From CAZMFZ01 sp964565665 (lineage in GTDB: Bacteria > Bacteroidota > Bacteroidia > Cytophagales > UBA9547), in contig CAZMFZ010000018.1 in NCBI GenBank assembly GCA_964565665.1, forward strand, positions 1 through 39,769: a stretch of DNA of 39,769 bases. The letters are read 5' to 3'. The notes below the pieces were generated by a model that was not told the DNA's origin, did not search any database, and was given only the letters and a program-made list of their open reading frames with translations. Of this stretch, positions 1 through 8,296 are shown piece after piece. Made by a program: the position numbers and the translations under genes. Positions within the stretch are counted from its first letter, which is position 1. Each line of letters begins with the position of its first letter.

Positions 1-1
1 T

Positions 2-790
2 CTTATATATATATTATCAGATATTTCACCTGAAAATTTATCAGCACTTTCTCCCGATGAATATATAAAAGCAGAATCTACCGCTTTCAAAACCCCTTAC
101 TTACTAATGGCAGGGTTGATTATTGTAACTGGCGTGCTGTTTTACACCTCAAAACTGCCAGAATACAGAACGGAAGGCTTGCCAGTATTGGTAAAAATGG
201 ATTCATCTTCCATCAACAACTTATTCAAAATCAAGCACTTGCTATTGGCTGCTATTGCTATTTTCGCTTATGTGGGTGCAGAGGTATCTATTGGTACTAA
301 TTTGGTAAAATACCTCACGTTGCCTAATATAGGTGGTGGCATTTTAGACGAGCGAAAGGCCATTGAAATGCTTCAATACTACTGGGGCAGTGCCATGATT
401 GGCAGGCTAATTGGTGGGTTTATAATGCGAGATTTGTCGCCACGCAAGGTGATAGCTGGGTTTGCAGGGGCTGCTTGCTTTTTTACACTGGTTTCAATTT
501 TCTCTACAGGCAATATCGCTGTAGTTTCAATAGTGTCCGTAGGTTTTTTCAATTCAATATTATTTCCAGCCATTTTCGCTTTAGGAATCAATGGATTAGG
601 GCATTTTGCAGAAGAAGGATCGGCAGTAATGATTTCCTCTATTGTTGGAGGTGCTATTATCCCATTAATCATAATTACTTTTGCAGATTTTGTAGGTCTG
701 CAAATGGCTTTTTTAGTAGCGGCAGCATGCTATGGCTACATTGTATACTTTGGATTCATAGGAAGTGGGTTTGAGAAAACTCGAACTTGA
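2..790 (+). CDS. FucP-like MFS sugar:proton symporter (3' part)
   Basis: This is the C-terminal part of a major facilitator permease in the plasma membrane. The frame is open to the left edge, so the true start lies outside the window; the first ATG at 107 is internal. About 263 residues are visible, roughly the last 60% of a family that is usually a little over 400 residues. Motifs typical of the FucP/glucose-galactose branch are present: VGAEVSIGTNLVKYL in one helix, YYWGSAMIGRLIGG, and a late GSAVMISSIVGGAIIPLI helix. Members of this branch import fucose, glucose, galactose or related sugars with protons; the substrate here cannot be read from the sequence. It converges on the next gene across a shared terminator. 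Confidence is high for family, low for substrate. Confidence 0.88.
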   Translation, partial: LIYILSDISPENLSALSPDEYIKAESTAFKTPYLLMAGLIIVTGVLFYTSKLPEYRTEGLPVLVKMDSSSINNLFKIKHLLLAAIAIFAYVGAEVSIGTNLVKYLTLPNIGGGILDERKAIEMLQYYWGSAMIGRLIGGFIMRDLSPRKVIAGFAGAACFFTLVSIFSTGNIAVVSIVSVGFFNSILFPAIFALGINGLGHFAEEGSAVMISSIVGGAIIPLIIITFADFVGLQMAFLVAAACYGYIVYFGFIGSGFEKTRT

Positions 791-847
791 AATAGAATTT
801 ATTATCCAAGCAATTTAGCCTAAATCTTAAATAGAGAAATCTCAAAA

Positions 848-883
848 AAATACCCGTGCCAATAATTATCGGCACGGGTATTT
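848..883. terminator. Bidirectional intrinsic terminator
   Basis: A perfect 13-bp stem (848-860 with 871-883) closes a 10-base loop. The stem core is CCCGTGCC/GGCACGGG, flanked by A-rich sequence on the left and T-rich on the right, so it can work in both directions. It lies between the convergent genes ending at 790 and 904. Confidence 0.85.
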
Positions 884-903
884 CTGTATTTAAATGGAAG
901 TAA

Positions 904-2241
904 TTATTTTATTTGTCTTATCAATAAGCCTGGATAAAAACTTTTAGCACCACCTTTAAATGTAGTTCTGTCAATTTCTGCTTTCGGAGCATCCGATTCT
1001 TTTACTTCGGTAGTAGTAGAAGTTGTATTCACTCCATCAGTGGTAGTAACTGTGGTTGAGGTAGTGTTAGTAATGGTTTTGCTAGGGATAATTGGAGTTT
1101 CACCTGCTACATAGCGGTTATCCCAAATCAACTTCTTATCAGCCGTTACTACACCTTTTCTTGTATATTTGGTAAGTCCTGTTTTATCGTCAATTGATTG
1201 TTCGAGCACTTCAAAGCGGTCTCCACCTTCAGTACCTTCTTTCAAGCCAATTTTAGCAGTTACAGGGTCTACAGATGAAATTGGTGTTTTGGTTTTAAAC
1301 ACATCATATTTCTTTTGAAGCTTAGAATATACCGCATCAACACTTCTAATTGTACCTTCTTTTATAATTTCAATTTCTGATCTTTTCACTTTGAAAGAGA
1401 AAGTAATTAGAGCAGCTGCCTTTTCCATCCCTACAAATTCCATTTCAAATTTTGCATTTTCAAAAGCTTCCTTTTTATTTTTATCAATGCTAGATTTATC
1501 CATCCAGTAATTGTTGTAGAAAGTGGCTTCTACAGAGTCGTTCCATTTAAGTTTATATAAATAAGAAGTAGACCAAATAGAATAGCCTTCTTTAGTTTTA
1601 TCATATACTACATCCAATCCTATCATGGTTGCTTTTTGAATAAGTGGATTTGAAATTTGAGTAGCAGCTATTTTACCCACATCTCTAATTGCTCTAGCTG
1701 TAAGTTCATTGCTAATGAAATTCATTTTGGTAACTACCACAAAAGTGTTGCCAAGCAATTCTATGCCTGCATCACGCAACAAGGCATTTCCCCTAGCAGC
1801 TCCTTTGGCTACAGATGCCTGCATTTCTGTAGCATTGTAAGCACCTCTGTCGCCAATCATGCTCATATCAAAAGTACCGTCAAGTTGCCTGTTAAACCAC
1901 TTCGCTACTAATTTATTTGCTACTTTTTTATCATTAAAAAATTTTATGATAGATGGGGGTGAGTTTTTTACTTCTTCCGTTTTTACACTGTCATTCACAG
2001 GGTAATCTTTTATATTAAAAGATTTGTCGCCAACATTATGGTCATCGTATTTGTCGGGAAAAGGGGCACTTTTGTAAGCTGCTATCACAGTATCTTTTTT
2101 AGGAAAATCGCCTTCAATCAATATTGTGTGCAACGAACTTCTGCGGTATTTTACATCTACTTTCTTTACTTGTGCAACAGCCGAGGCACATACTATAGCT
2201 AATGCTGTTGTAATTAAACCTAATTTAATCTGAGTCTTCAT
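904..2241 (-). CDS. Secreted protein of unknown function
   Basis: A 445-residue protein with a clear N-terminal signal peptide (MKTQIKLGLITTALAIVCASAVAQ, cleavage expected near residue 23), so it is probably periplasmic or outer-membrane associated. The body is a mixed alpha/beta sequence with no catalytic motif that I recognise. Around residues 385-420 there is a low-complexity linker very rich in Thr, Ser and Val. The ATG at 2241 places the signal peptide at the extreme N terminus, which supports the start. It is transcribed alone: the next minus-strand gene is 95 bases upstream and the downstream side ends at a shared terminator. It resembles Bacteroidota-restricted hypothetical proteins, but I cannot name a family. 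Confidence 0.8.
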   Translation of the reverse strand: MKTQIKLGLITTALAIVCASAVAQVKKVDVKYRRSSLHTILIEGDFPKKDTVIAAYKSAPFPDKYDDHNVGDKSFNIKDYPVNDSVKTEEVKNSPPSIIKFFNDKKVANKLVAKWFNRQLDGTFDMSMIGDRGAYNATEMQASVAKGAARGNALLRDAGIELLGNTFVVVTKMNFISNELTARAIRDVGKIAATQISNPLIQKATMIGLDVVYDKTKEGYSIWSTSYLYKLKWNDSVEATFYNNYWMDKSSIDKNKKEAFENAKFEMEFVGMEKAAALITFSFKVKRSEIEIIKEGTIRSVDAVYSKLQKKYDVFKTKTPISSVDPVTAKIGLKEGTEGGDRFEVLEQSIDDKTGLTKYTRKGVVTADKKLIWDNRYVAGETPIIPSKTITNTTSTTVTTTDGVNTTSTTTEVKESDAPKAEIDRTTFKGGAKSFYPGLLIRQIK

Positions 2242-2336
2242 ATTTCTGAGTTTTTAGTGTCGTGCAATTAGTGAATAATTTACTTAAATATTATACTTTT
2301 CTGAAAAAATAATTATTTAATAACATTAAGATTGTA

Positions 2337-3293
2337 TTAATTCTTCAGACCCAACTCTCGCAATCTTTCATTTAAAAATTCCCCCGCAGCAATATCAGCA
2401 TACTGTTTGGTGAATGTACTATCAATACAACTTTCAAGACAAGTCAAATCCATATCGGAACGTGGGTGCATAAAAAAAGGCATAGAATACCTAGGTAAGT
2501 GCATCAAATCCTGCTTAGGATTTATAACCCTATGAGTGGTAGATTTGAGCTTATCGTTGGTTAAGCGTGCCAACATATCGCCTACATTCACCACTATTTG
2601 ATTTGGCAAAGCCGTAACAGAAACCCAATTGCCATCATTTTTTTGTATTTGTAGGCCATCGGCACTAGCGCCCATCAATAGAGTAATCAAATTTATGTCT
2701 TCATGGGCAGCAGCACGCACCGCATCGGGTTCTACATTTTCAATCGTTGAAATAGGATAATAATGAATGCAACGCAAAATACTATTTCCTGTCGCTACTT
2801 TACTATCGAAATAATAATCAGGTAAGCCCAAATAAATAGCAACGGCTTGCAGCAATTCAATACCAGCATTTTCTAAAATCCTAAATACTTCATTTCCTAT
2901 AATTTGCAATTCAGGTATTTCACTTGGCCAAACATTATCTGGATAATCTATTAATAATGCCTCTTCTACTGGCTTATTTTCTTGGCCAATATGCCAAAAT
3001 TCCTTCAAATCGGCCGATTTAAAGCCTTTAGCTGTTTCTTTTCCTTTAGGCGTATAGCCTCGTTGCCCTGCCCCATTTGGTATATTATATAGTTCTTTTG
3101 TATACTCAGGTAGATTAAAAAACACTTTGAATGAATTGTAAAGCGTGTCAGTCTGAATAGCCGTTAAACCATGATTTTTCACAGCCACAAACCCAATTTC
3201 GTGAAAAGCTTTGCCCAACTGTGCTACAAATTCTGATTTTGAATTCTGATTTCTAAAATCGTTCAGATCGACTGAAGGTATGCCTAATTCCAT
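2337..3293 (-). CDS. Isopenicillin N synthase-like 2OG-Fe(II) oxygenase
   Basis: A 318-residue cytoplasmic non-haem iron oxygenase. The N-terminal DIOX_N region includes FVAVKNHGL (residues 35-43). The C-terminal jelly-roll carries the iron ligands H197 and D199 (HED motif) and H254 (TTHRVINP), and the co-substrate-binding R268/S270 pair (RYS). Length and motif spacing match the isopenicillin N synthase/flavanone-type family. In bacteria such proteins hydroxylate or oxidise small metabolites; no biosynthetic cluster is present here, so the substrate is unknown and a beta-lactam role is not implied. It is divergent from the symporter gene with 58 bases between start codons, so the two may share regulatory DNA. 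Confidence 0.9.
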   Translation of the reverse strand: MELGIPSVDLNDFRNQNSKSEFVAQLGKAFHEIGFVAVKNHGLTAIQTDTLYNSFKVFFNLPEYTKELYNIPNGAGQRGYTPKGKETAKGFKSADLKEFWHIGQENKPVEEALLIDYPDNVWPSEIPELQIIGNEVFRILENAGIELLQAVAIYLGLPDYYFDSKVATGNSILRCIHYYPISTIENVEPDAVRAAAHEDINLITLLMGASADGLQIQKNDGNWVSVTALPNQIVVNVGDMLARLTNDKLKSTTHRVINPKQDLMHLPRYSMPFFMHPRSDMDLTCLESCIDSTFTKQYADIAAGEFLNERLRELGLKN

Positions 3294-3351
3294 TGCTAAG
3301 TTTTGTAAATGAATTTTAAATTTAGATATTTAACACAAACATCAAAATTGA

Positions 3352-4554
3352 ATGTCAAAATTTAAGATAGGCCTTACTGCTCAGATATTTATAGGTATGG
3401 CTTTAGGAATTGCTGCAGGGCATTTTTTACCCGAATATTCCGTCAATCTGAAATTACTAAGCGATATTTTTCTTCGGTTGATTAAGATGATAATTGCCCC
3501 GTTGGTATTCTCTACACTTGTAGTTGGCATAGCCAAATTAGGCGATTTCAAAGCAGTGGGTCGAATTGGTATCAAAACATTGGCTTATTTTTATTTTGCT
3601 ACTATCATTTCACTCACTTTAGGCTTAATAATAGTAAATATCTTTAAGCCCGGCTTAATGATGCACTTAACCCTGCCTAGCACTGGAACTGAGACGGGAG
3701 TAAATACAACAAGTGGCAGCTTTGGCGATTTTCTATACAGAATGTTCCCAACAAGCTTTATCGATAGCATGGCCAAAAATGATATTTTGCCCATTTTGGT
3801 GTTTTCTGTTTTCTTTGGAGTAGCACTTGCCGCCATCGGTGAAAAAGGCAAACCCATTACAAAAGGGCTTGATGCCTTGGCAGAGGTAATGTTTAAAATC
3901 ACAAGTTATGTAATGCACTTCGCCCCCATTGGCGTATTTGGGGCTTTGGCCGCTAATATTGGCAAACAAGGTTTGGGTATTCTCTCAGGGTATCTCTATT
4001 TAATAGTTTGCTATTATGGAGGGCTACTTTTTTTCTGTTTTGTAGTGCTAGCCATTATTTGCTATGCACTAAAAATCAACTTTTTAGCACTATTTAAAGC
4101 CATAAAAGAACCAGCCTTGATTGCTTTCAGCACAGCTACATCCGAAAGTGCTTTCCCAAAATTGGTGCTGGCGTTAGAAAGATTTGGCTGTCCACCTAAA
4201 ATAGTAGGATTCGTTTTGCCATTAGGGTATTCATTTAATCTCGATGGCTCTATGATGAACATGACTTTTGCAACCATGTTTATTGCCCAAGCTTACGGCA
4301 TGAATATTACCATTGAGCAGCAAATAAGCATGATGTTGATATTGCTTTTGGCAAGCAAAGGCGTTGCAGGCGTTCCAAGAGCATCTTTAGTGGTGGTGGC
4401 TAGTATGCTTAGTACCTTCAATATTCCAGGCGAAGGTTTATTGCTTTTATTGGGAATAGACCAGATTTTAGATATGGGTCGATCTGCCACCAATGTTTTT
4501 GGAAATGCAGTTGCTACTTGTGTGGTTAGCAAATGGGAAAATGATAAAGTTTGA
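3352..4554 (+). CDS. Dicarboxylate/amino acid:cation symporter (SDF family)
   Basis: A 400-residue inner-membrane secondary transporter of the sodium/proton:dicarboxylate-glutamate family. The N terminus has the usual helical pattern (IGLTAQIFIGMALGIAAG; FLRLIKMIIAPLVFSTLVVGIAKLGD). The first re-entrant hairpin carries the serine-rich AFSTATSESAFP. The family signature SFNLDGSMMNMTFA follows, then the second hairpin SKGVAGVPRAS and the last helix DMGRSATNVFGNAVATCVVSKW. The helix-8 residue that is Asp in glutamate transporters is Asn (GNAVAT), as in DctA-type dicarboxylate carriers, whereas the DMGR segment recalls GltP. Substrate is therefore unresolved between dicarboxylates and acidic amino acids. 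Length is normal and the ATG at 3352 fits. Confidence 0.93.
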   Translation: MSKFKIGLTAQIFIGMALGIAAGHFLPEYSVNLKLLSDIFLRLIKMIIAPLVFSTLVVGIAKLGDFKAVGRIGIKTLAYFYFATIISLTLGLIIVNIFKPGLMMHLTLPSTGTETGVNTTSGSFGDFLYRMFPTSFIDSMAKNDILPILVFSVFFGVALAAIGEKGKPITKGLDALAEVMFKITSYVMHFAPIGVFGALAANIGKQGLGILSGYLYLIVCYYGGLLFFCFVVLAIICYALKINFLALFKAIKEPALIAFSTATSESAFPKLVLALERFGCPPKIVGFVLPLGYSFNLDGSMMNMTFATMFIAQAYGMNITIEQQISMMLILLLASKGVAGVPRASLVVVASMLSTFNIPGEGLLLLLGIDQILDMGRSATNVFGNAVATCVVSKWENDKV

Positions 4555-4826
4555 ATGGTGATTGGAGAATTGAAAATGATAATAGTGACAATATNNNNNN
4601 NNNNAATTTTAATTTCAATAACTATTGTTAATTCAAAGTGATTAAATTAAGGATTAATTCTATTTGGGTCGCCTCTACTCATTGCCGTTGGTTTAAACCA
4701 ACGGCAATGAGTAGAGAGGGAATATCTTAAGTAAATGACATTGTTATTTAATATATTATTTGTAAATACTGATTGTGTAACCTTTAAAAAATAGCTCTAA
4801 CATGGAAATTGGGCTCACTTGATAAT
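4555..4826. other. Intergenic region with scaffold gap
   Basis: No gene is seen in these 272 bases. They contain a run of ten Ns (4595-4604), the usual mark of a scaffold join of arbitrary length, and a long palindrome listed separately. The rest is AT-rich sequence without an obvious promoter. Confidence 0.7.
4673..4716. repeat. 44-bp perfect palindrome, REP-like
   Basis: Two 22-base arms (4673-4694 and 4695-4716) are exact reverse complements with no spacer, centred on TTTAAA. The arms contain ATTGCCGTTGGTTT. No U-tract follows, so it does not look like a standard terminator. Long intergenic palindromes of this kind are found dispersed in Bacteroidota genomes. It lies about 70 bases from an assembly gap, as expected for a multi-copy hairpin, but only one copy is in this window. 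Confidence 0.75.
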
Positions 4827-5273
4827 ATGAATAACATTTACATTTATGCTGCCATTGCTATTGCTTATCAGGCATTCAAATTCATAAGAGCTAGGCAGAA
4901 AGCGGCATTAGAAGCAGAGCAGAAAGCACTATACACAACTAAGAAAAATTTTCATGAGACAGTCACCTATCAACCTACCCTAAAAAAAATTGAACAGGTA
5001 TATGAGGAAAGCTACTCGGAAGCTTATGAACATCCGATTTTAAAACAGAGTAAATTATTGAGCTATGAAAACAGTGAAGTAAAGCCTCAAATTGAAACTA
5101 CCAATATAAAAGAATATCATATTTCAAAAACAAAAAAAGCGGCTTTTGAAAGCCGCTTTGAGGGTATAAAATCTGTATCAAAATCACAACATTCTATTTT
5201 GAAATCTTTAAAATCTAAATCAGAAGTTCAAAAAGCTTTTATTTATTCTGAAATATTCAAACCTAAGTTTTAG
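4827..5273 (+). CDS. Small membrane-anchored protein, unknown function
   Basis: A 148-residue protein from the ATG at 4827; an in-frame TTG at 4809 is less likely. It starts with a short hydrophobic segment (NNIYIYAAIAIAYQAFKFI, about residues 2-20), followed by a charged, probably helical or disordered tail rich in Lys, Glu, Ser and Tyr. The C terminus, KAFIYSEIFKPKF, resembles a short 'SEI' ending that I recall from small hypothetical proteins of this phylum. Its 3' end overlaps the convergent desaturase gene by 4 bases. Codons for residues about 104-111 form a strong hairpin that on the other strand looks like the desaturase terminator. No function is proposed. Confidence 0.65.
   Translation: MNNIYIYAAIAIAYQAFKFIRARQKAALEAEQKALYTTKKNFHETVTYQPTLKKIEQVYEESYSEAYEHPILKQSKLLSYENSEVKPQIETTNIKEYHISKTKKAAFESRFEGIKSVSKSQHSILKSLKSKSEVQKAFIYSEIFKPKF
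5126..5159 (-). terminator. Desaturase terminator inside the opposing CDS
   Basis: Two 11-base arms (5136-5146 and 5149-5159, AAAGCGGCTTT/AAAGCCGCTTT) enclose a 2-base spacer. Read on the minus strand, the hairpin is followed at once by T7-G-T5 (5126-5138), a textbook intrinsic terminator about 110 bases beyond the desaturase stop. On the plus strand the sequence after the hairpin is not T-rich, so transcription of the overlapping plus-strand gene need not be stopped. Confidence 0.75.
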
Positions 5274-6040
5274 AAAGTACCTACACCGTAATCTACGTAT
5301 GCTTTTACGGGTTGCAATTTTACTACTTTAAGAAAATTTAAAAACCTGATTACCTGATAAGTTGGATCAAGCTCAAACCATTTATTAGCCATATTTGCTT
5401 TCTTTGGATACATGTGGTGGTTGTTTTGAAACAACTCTCCCATGCAAAGAAAATCCCACATCAAAGTATTTCTTGATTTGTCGTTGGCATCGAAATTTTG
5501 GTAGCCGTGTACGTGTCCACTCCAGTTTACAATAGCTCCGTGAATAGGTCCCATCAAATAATGGATGGGCAATAACAAGTATAAATACCACATTCCCTCT
5601 GGTACAAAGTGCATGTAAAATAGAGTGTAAAGCGTGCCAAATACAATTCGTAAAGGCCAAAAATCGCCTAGTTTTTCAATGAAATTCCAATGTGGCAAGT
5701 CTTTTACAAATCTTGGCTCTGGATCTTTGGTATAATTTACATATTCTGAATATATACTTTTAGTTTTCCACATCATATCAAACACGTTGCTTGCGTGGTG
5801 AGGAGAATGTGGATCTTTTTCAGTGTCACTGTAAGAGTGGTGCATTCTATGTAGAATTGCATACGCTCTTGGAGACAAATAAGAGGAACCTTGCATTAAA
5901 TACTGAAATAAAAAGAAGAATTTTTCCCAAAATGGATTCATTGTAAACATTTTGTGAGCCATGTAGCGGTGCAAAAAGAATGTTTGTCCAAATAGAGAAA
6001 GATACCAATGTGCGAAAAAGAAAATGAGAATTGCAGTCAC
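5270..6040 (-). CDS. Acyl-CoA / fatty-acid desaturase
   Basis: A 256-residue integral membrane di-iron desaturase that introduces a double bond into acyl chains of membrane lipids. The histidine boxes are in order: H24-x4-H29 (HRYMAHK), H64-x2-HH68 (HRMHHSY), H176 (WSGHVHGY) and HH208-209 (QNNHHMYP). Hydrophobic segments lie before box 1, between boxes 1 and 2, and around residues 131-170. The start is GTG at 6040, because a stop lies six codons upstream and no ATG is available; the protein begins directly with the first helix, as in short bacterial delta-9 desaturases. A well-formed promoter lies about 75 bases upstream, so it is probably transcribed alone. Its terminator lies inside the convergent neighbour. 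Confidence 0.93.
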   Translation of the reverse strand: MTAILIFFFAHWYLSLFGQTFFLHRYMAHKMFTMNPFWEKFFFLFQYLMQGSSYLSPRAYAILHRMHHSYSDTEKDPHSPHHASNVFDMMWKTKSIYSEYVNYTKDPEPRFVKDLPHWNFIEKLGDFWPLRIVFGTLYTLFYMHFVPEGMWYLYLLLPIHYLMGPIHGAIVNWSGHVHGYQNFDANDKSRNTLMWDFLCMGELFQNNHHMYPKKANMANKWFELDPTYQVIRFLNFLKVVKLQPVKAYVDYGVGTF

Positions 6041-6121
6041 TTCGATTGTTTTTAGTTAAACTTAATATATGTCTGAACGCTTTGTTAAAGTCAATGTTTA
6101 AGCTGGTGCAGAATATTCATA

Positions 6122-6151
6122 CAAATTTATGACTTTTTCGACACGTTCCAA
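6122..6151 (-). promoter_or_regulatory. Promoter of the desaturase gene
   Basis: On the minus strand a TTG (-33 type, 6149-6151) is followed after 19 bases by TAAATTTG (6122-6129), matching the Bacteroidota consensus TTG...TAnnTTTG. The start codon is at 6040, giving a leader of roughly 75 bases. Confidence 0.65.
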
Positions 6152-6186
6152 CCATAATTATAAACATAGCTATGCTTATAATAGGT

Positions 6187-6855
6187 TCATTGTAGCAATG
6201 TAAATGAATAGGAAATGATGTTTGAACCCATTTTTAAGGCTTTTAGCCTAGTTTCTTCTGGGTCGTTGTATATGGTTTGGTCTTCCCAACCGTTGCCTAA
6301 ATCGCATTCATAAGAATAAAAACATATCAGCCTGCCTTCCCAAATCAACCCAAAACCTTGAGGTGATTTGCCATCATGTTCGTGTACTTTTGGTAAGCCA
6401 TTGTTAAAATCGTATTTCTGGTGGTAAATAGCGTGAGTGAACGGAAGCTCAATAAACTCCAATTCGGGGAACACTTTTTTCATTTCCAGTCTCACGAATT
6501 TATCCATCCCATAATTGTCGTCAATATGTAGAAAGCCACCTGAAAGCAAGTATTTTCTCAGGTTTTGGGCTTCTGAGTATGAAAAATTAACATTGCCATG
6601 GCCTGTCATGTGTACGAAAGGGTAAGCGAACAATTCTTTATTTCCCACTTCTACAATATCTTCTTCAGCAAACATATTGGTTTTGAGCGTGCGGTTGCAA
6701 AAAGCAATAAGATTGGGCAGCGAGGTCTTGTTTGCATACCAATCGCCTCCCCCATTGTACTTGAGTTTGGCTATTTTCATGGTTGGGGGCTGAGCGACAG
6801 CAAAAAAGCAAATGCAACAGGTAAATAAGAATATTTTAAACTTATAATAGTTCAT
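6187..6855 (-). CDS. DUF4159 domain secreted protein
   Basis: A 222-residue protein with a signal peptide (residues 1-21, ending FFAVAQ) and a single DUF4159 domain across almost all the mature chain. Family hallmarks are visible: LKYNGGGDWYAN near residues 31-42, MTGHGN (83-88), and GGFLHIDDNYG (107-117), which looks like the glutamine-amidotransferase-like fold of this family. The biochemical function is unknown. It is in the same orientation as, and 90 bases downstream of, the Uma2-type gene, with rsmE beyond. A shared transcript with rsmE is plausible. The ATG at 6855 is the start that gives a full signal peptide. Confidence 0.88.
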   Translation of the reverse strand: MNYYKFKIFLFTCCICFFAVAQPPTMKIAKLKYNGGGDWYANKTSLPNLIAFCNRTLKTNMFAEEDIVEVGNKELFAYPFVHMTGHGNVNFSYSEAQNLRKYLLSGGFLHIDDNYGMDKFVRLEMKKVFPELEFIELPFTHAIYHQKYDFNNGLPKVHEHDGKSPQGFGLIWEGRLICFYSYECDLGNGWEDQTIYNDPEETRLKALKMGSNIISYSFTLLQ

Positions 6856-6945
6856 TTTTCAAATAAAAACTTAATGTTAAAATTGAGATTGAGCCATTTT
6901 GGGGCAGTTTTGGAAATGAATTCGTAGAAATATTAGACTGATATT

Positions 6946-7527
6946 TTAAGCATCAAAAATATCTTTCATATCAAGAGTGAGCCCTGGTAAGGCTCTTACT
7001 GGAATCAGGTCATCTTCAATATACTTTTTGTATAAGTAGTATTTGAAATTCGCCAAGTAATACACGTCTATTATGCTTTCATAAGGGTATACTACCCAAT
7101 ATTCCTGAACTCCAGCCTCTTCATACAGTTCGTATTTTGTGATTAAATCGTGTTTTATATTGGCCATAGACAATATTTCGATAATCATATCAGGTGCACC
7201 ATTGCATCCTTTGTCATCTAAAAGCGTGGGGTCACAAATAATGCAAATATCAGGTTGAACAACAGTCAATACTTCTTTATCATTGACAGTTCGCTTAAGC
7301 CTGACATCAAATGGAGCGAAACGTATTTGGCATCTTTGTTTTTTTAAGAATGAAAATATATACCCATGAAGATTACTGGCTACTTTCTGGTGTTTATTTG
7401 AGGGTGCGGGAGAAATGAGCCTAATATAGCCCTTGATGAGTTCGACTCTTTCGTCAAACCACCAAGTCAGGTAATCGGCATACGTATATTTTCTGCTCAG
7501 ATCAAGCTGATTGAGATTTGTAATCAT
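6946..7527 (-). CDS. Uma2 family (DUF820) endonuclease-like protein
   Basis: A 193-residue protein of the Uma2/DUF820 group, which has a PD-(D/E)xK-type restriction-endonuclease fold. Visible signature positions are E29 in VELIKGYIRLISPAPSNKHQ, D93 in QPDICII, E117 in APDMIIEILS, and the KYELYEEAGVQEYWVVYP block (131-148). The candidate catalytic triad is intact. The cellular role of these proteins is poorly known; paralogues are often numerous and mobile. It lies between rsmE (46 bases upstream) and the DUF4159 gene in one orientation, and may be a later insertion into that operon (inference). Confidence 0.9.
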   Translation of the reverse strand: MITNLNQLDLSRKYTYADYLTWWFDERVELIKGYIRLISPAPSNKHQKVASNLHGYIFSFLKKQRCQIRFAPFDVRLKRTVNDKEVLTVVQPDICIICDPTLLDDKGCNGAPDMIIEILSMANIKHDLITKYELYEEAGVQEYWVVYPYESIIDVYYLANFKYYLYKKYIEDDLIPVRALPGLTLDMKDIFDA

Positions 7528-7573
7528 GGTAATGGCTTGCTAAATCATTTCAAAAATAATTTGAACGCATAAT

Positions 7574-8296
7574 CTATCCCAAAACTACTGAAAAAATAGC
7601 ACAACCCATTACTCCAGCTGTTTCGGTGCGCAACCGTGATGTGCCTAAACTCACAGGTATATACCCCTTTTTCAATGCCAAGTTAACTTCATCAGGCGTA
7701 AAATCGCCTTCAGGACCAATTAACAATTCGAAGCTAGTTTCTTGATTTATATATTTGAGTAGAGCATCTTTTAATTCTTCTCTTTGTTGCCCTTCAACCA
7801 AATGGGCAATTAATTTTACGCCTTTATTTGCCTGATTATCAATATATTTTTCAAAAGGCACTAAAGCATTTAGCGTGGGCAGCCATGCTTTTCCTGATTG
7901 TTTCATTGCAGATACCGCTATTTTTTCCAGCCTTTCTATATTGATAATCTTCCTTTCGCACCGTTTGCTGACTAAAAAACTAATTTCGTCTACGCCAATT
8001 TCTACCGCTTTCTCTACAAACCATTCTATACGGTCTATATTTTTGGTGGGAGCAATGCTAATTTGTAATGTGAAATTATTAATCCGTAATGAGGTTTCAG
8101 ATATGCAAATAATATGTAATTCGGCTTTTTCTTTAGTGAAGCTTCCAATTTTGCATTCGTAGAAATTCCCTTTTCCATCGGCAACTTTTACTTCTTCACC
8201 ATTTTTTAATCGCAACACATTTTTGCAATGGTTAAATTCATCGCCCACCAACCAAATTGTGTTGTTTGAAATTTGGGTGGAATAGAATATCTGCAT
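7574..8296 (-). CDS. rsmE: 16S rRNA (uracil1498-N3)-methyltransferase RsmE
   Basis: A 240-residue SPOUT-class methyltransferase that uses S-adenosylmethionine to methylate U1498 of 16S rRNA. The N-terminal PUA-like part contains HCKNVLRLKNGE (residues 23-34). The C-terminal knot carries GPEGDF (194-199) and SLGTSRLRTETA (216-227), the cofactor-binding signature. Length is typical. The ATG at 8296 directly abuts the TAG stop of pdxA (8297-8299), so the two are almost certainly cotranscribed and translationally coupled. Confidence 0.96.
   Translation of the reverse strand: MQIFYSTQISNNTIWLVGDEFNHCKNVLRLKNGEEVKVADGKGNFYECKIGSFTKEKAELHIICISETSLRINNFTLQISIAPTKNIDRIEWFVEKAVEIGVDEISFLVSKRCERKIINIERLEKIAVSAMKQSGKAWLPTLNALVPFEKYIDNQANKGVKLIAHLVEGQQREELKDALLKYINQETSFELLIGPEGDFTPDEVNLALKKGYIPVSLGTSRLRTETAGVMGCAIFSVVLG

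Noticed and set aside
4555..4826. tRNA or small RNA gene in the gap region
   Set aside because: No cloverleaf, anticodon or CCA-type ending could be found; the only structure is the perfect palindrome.
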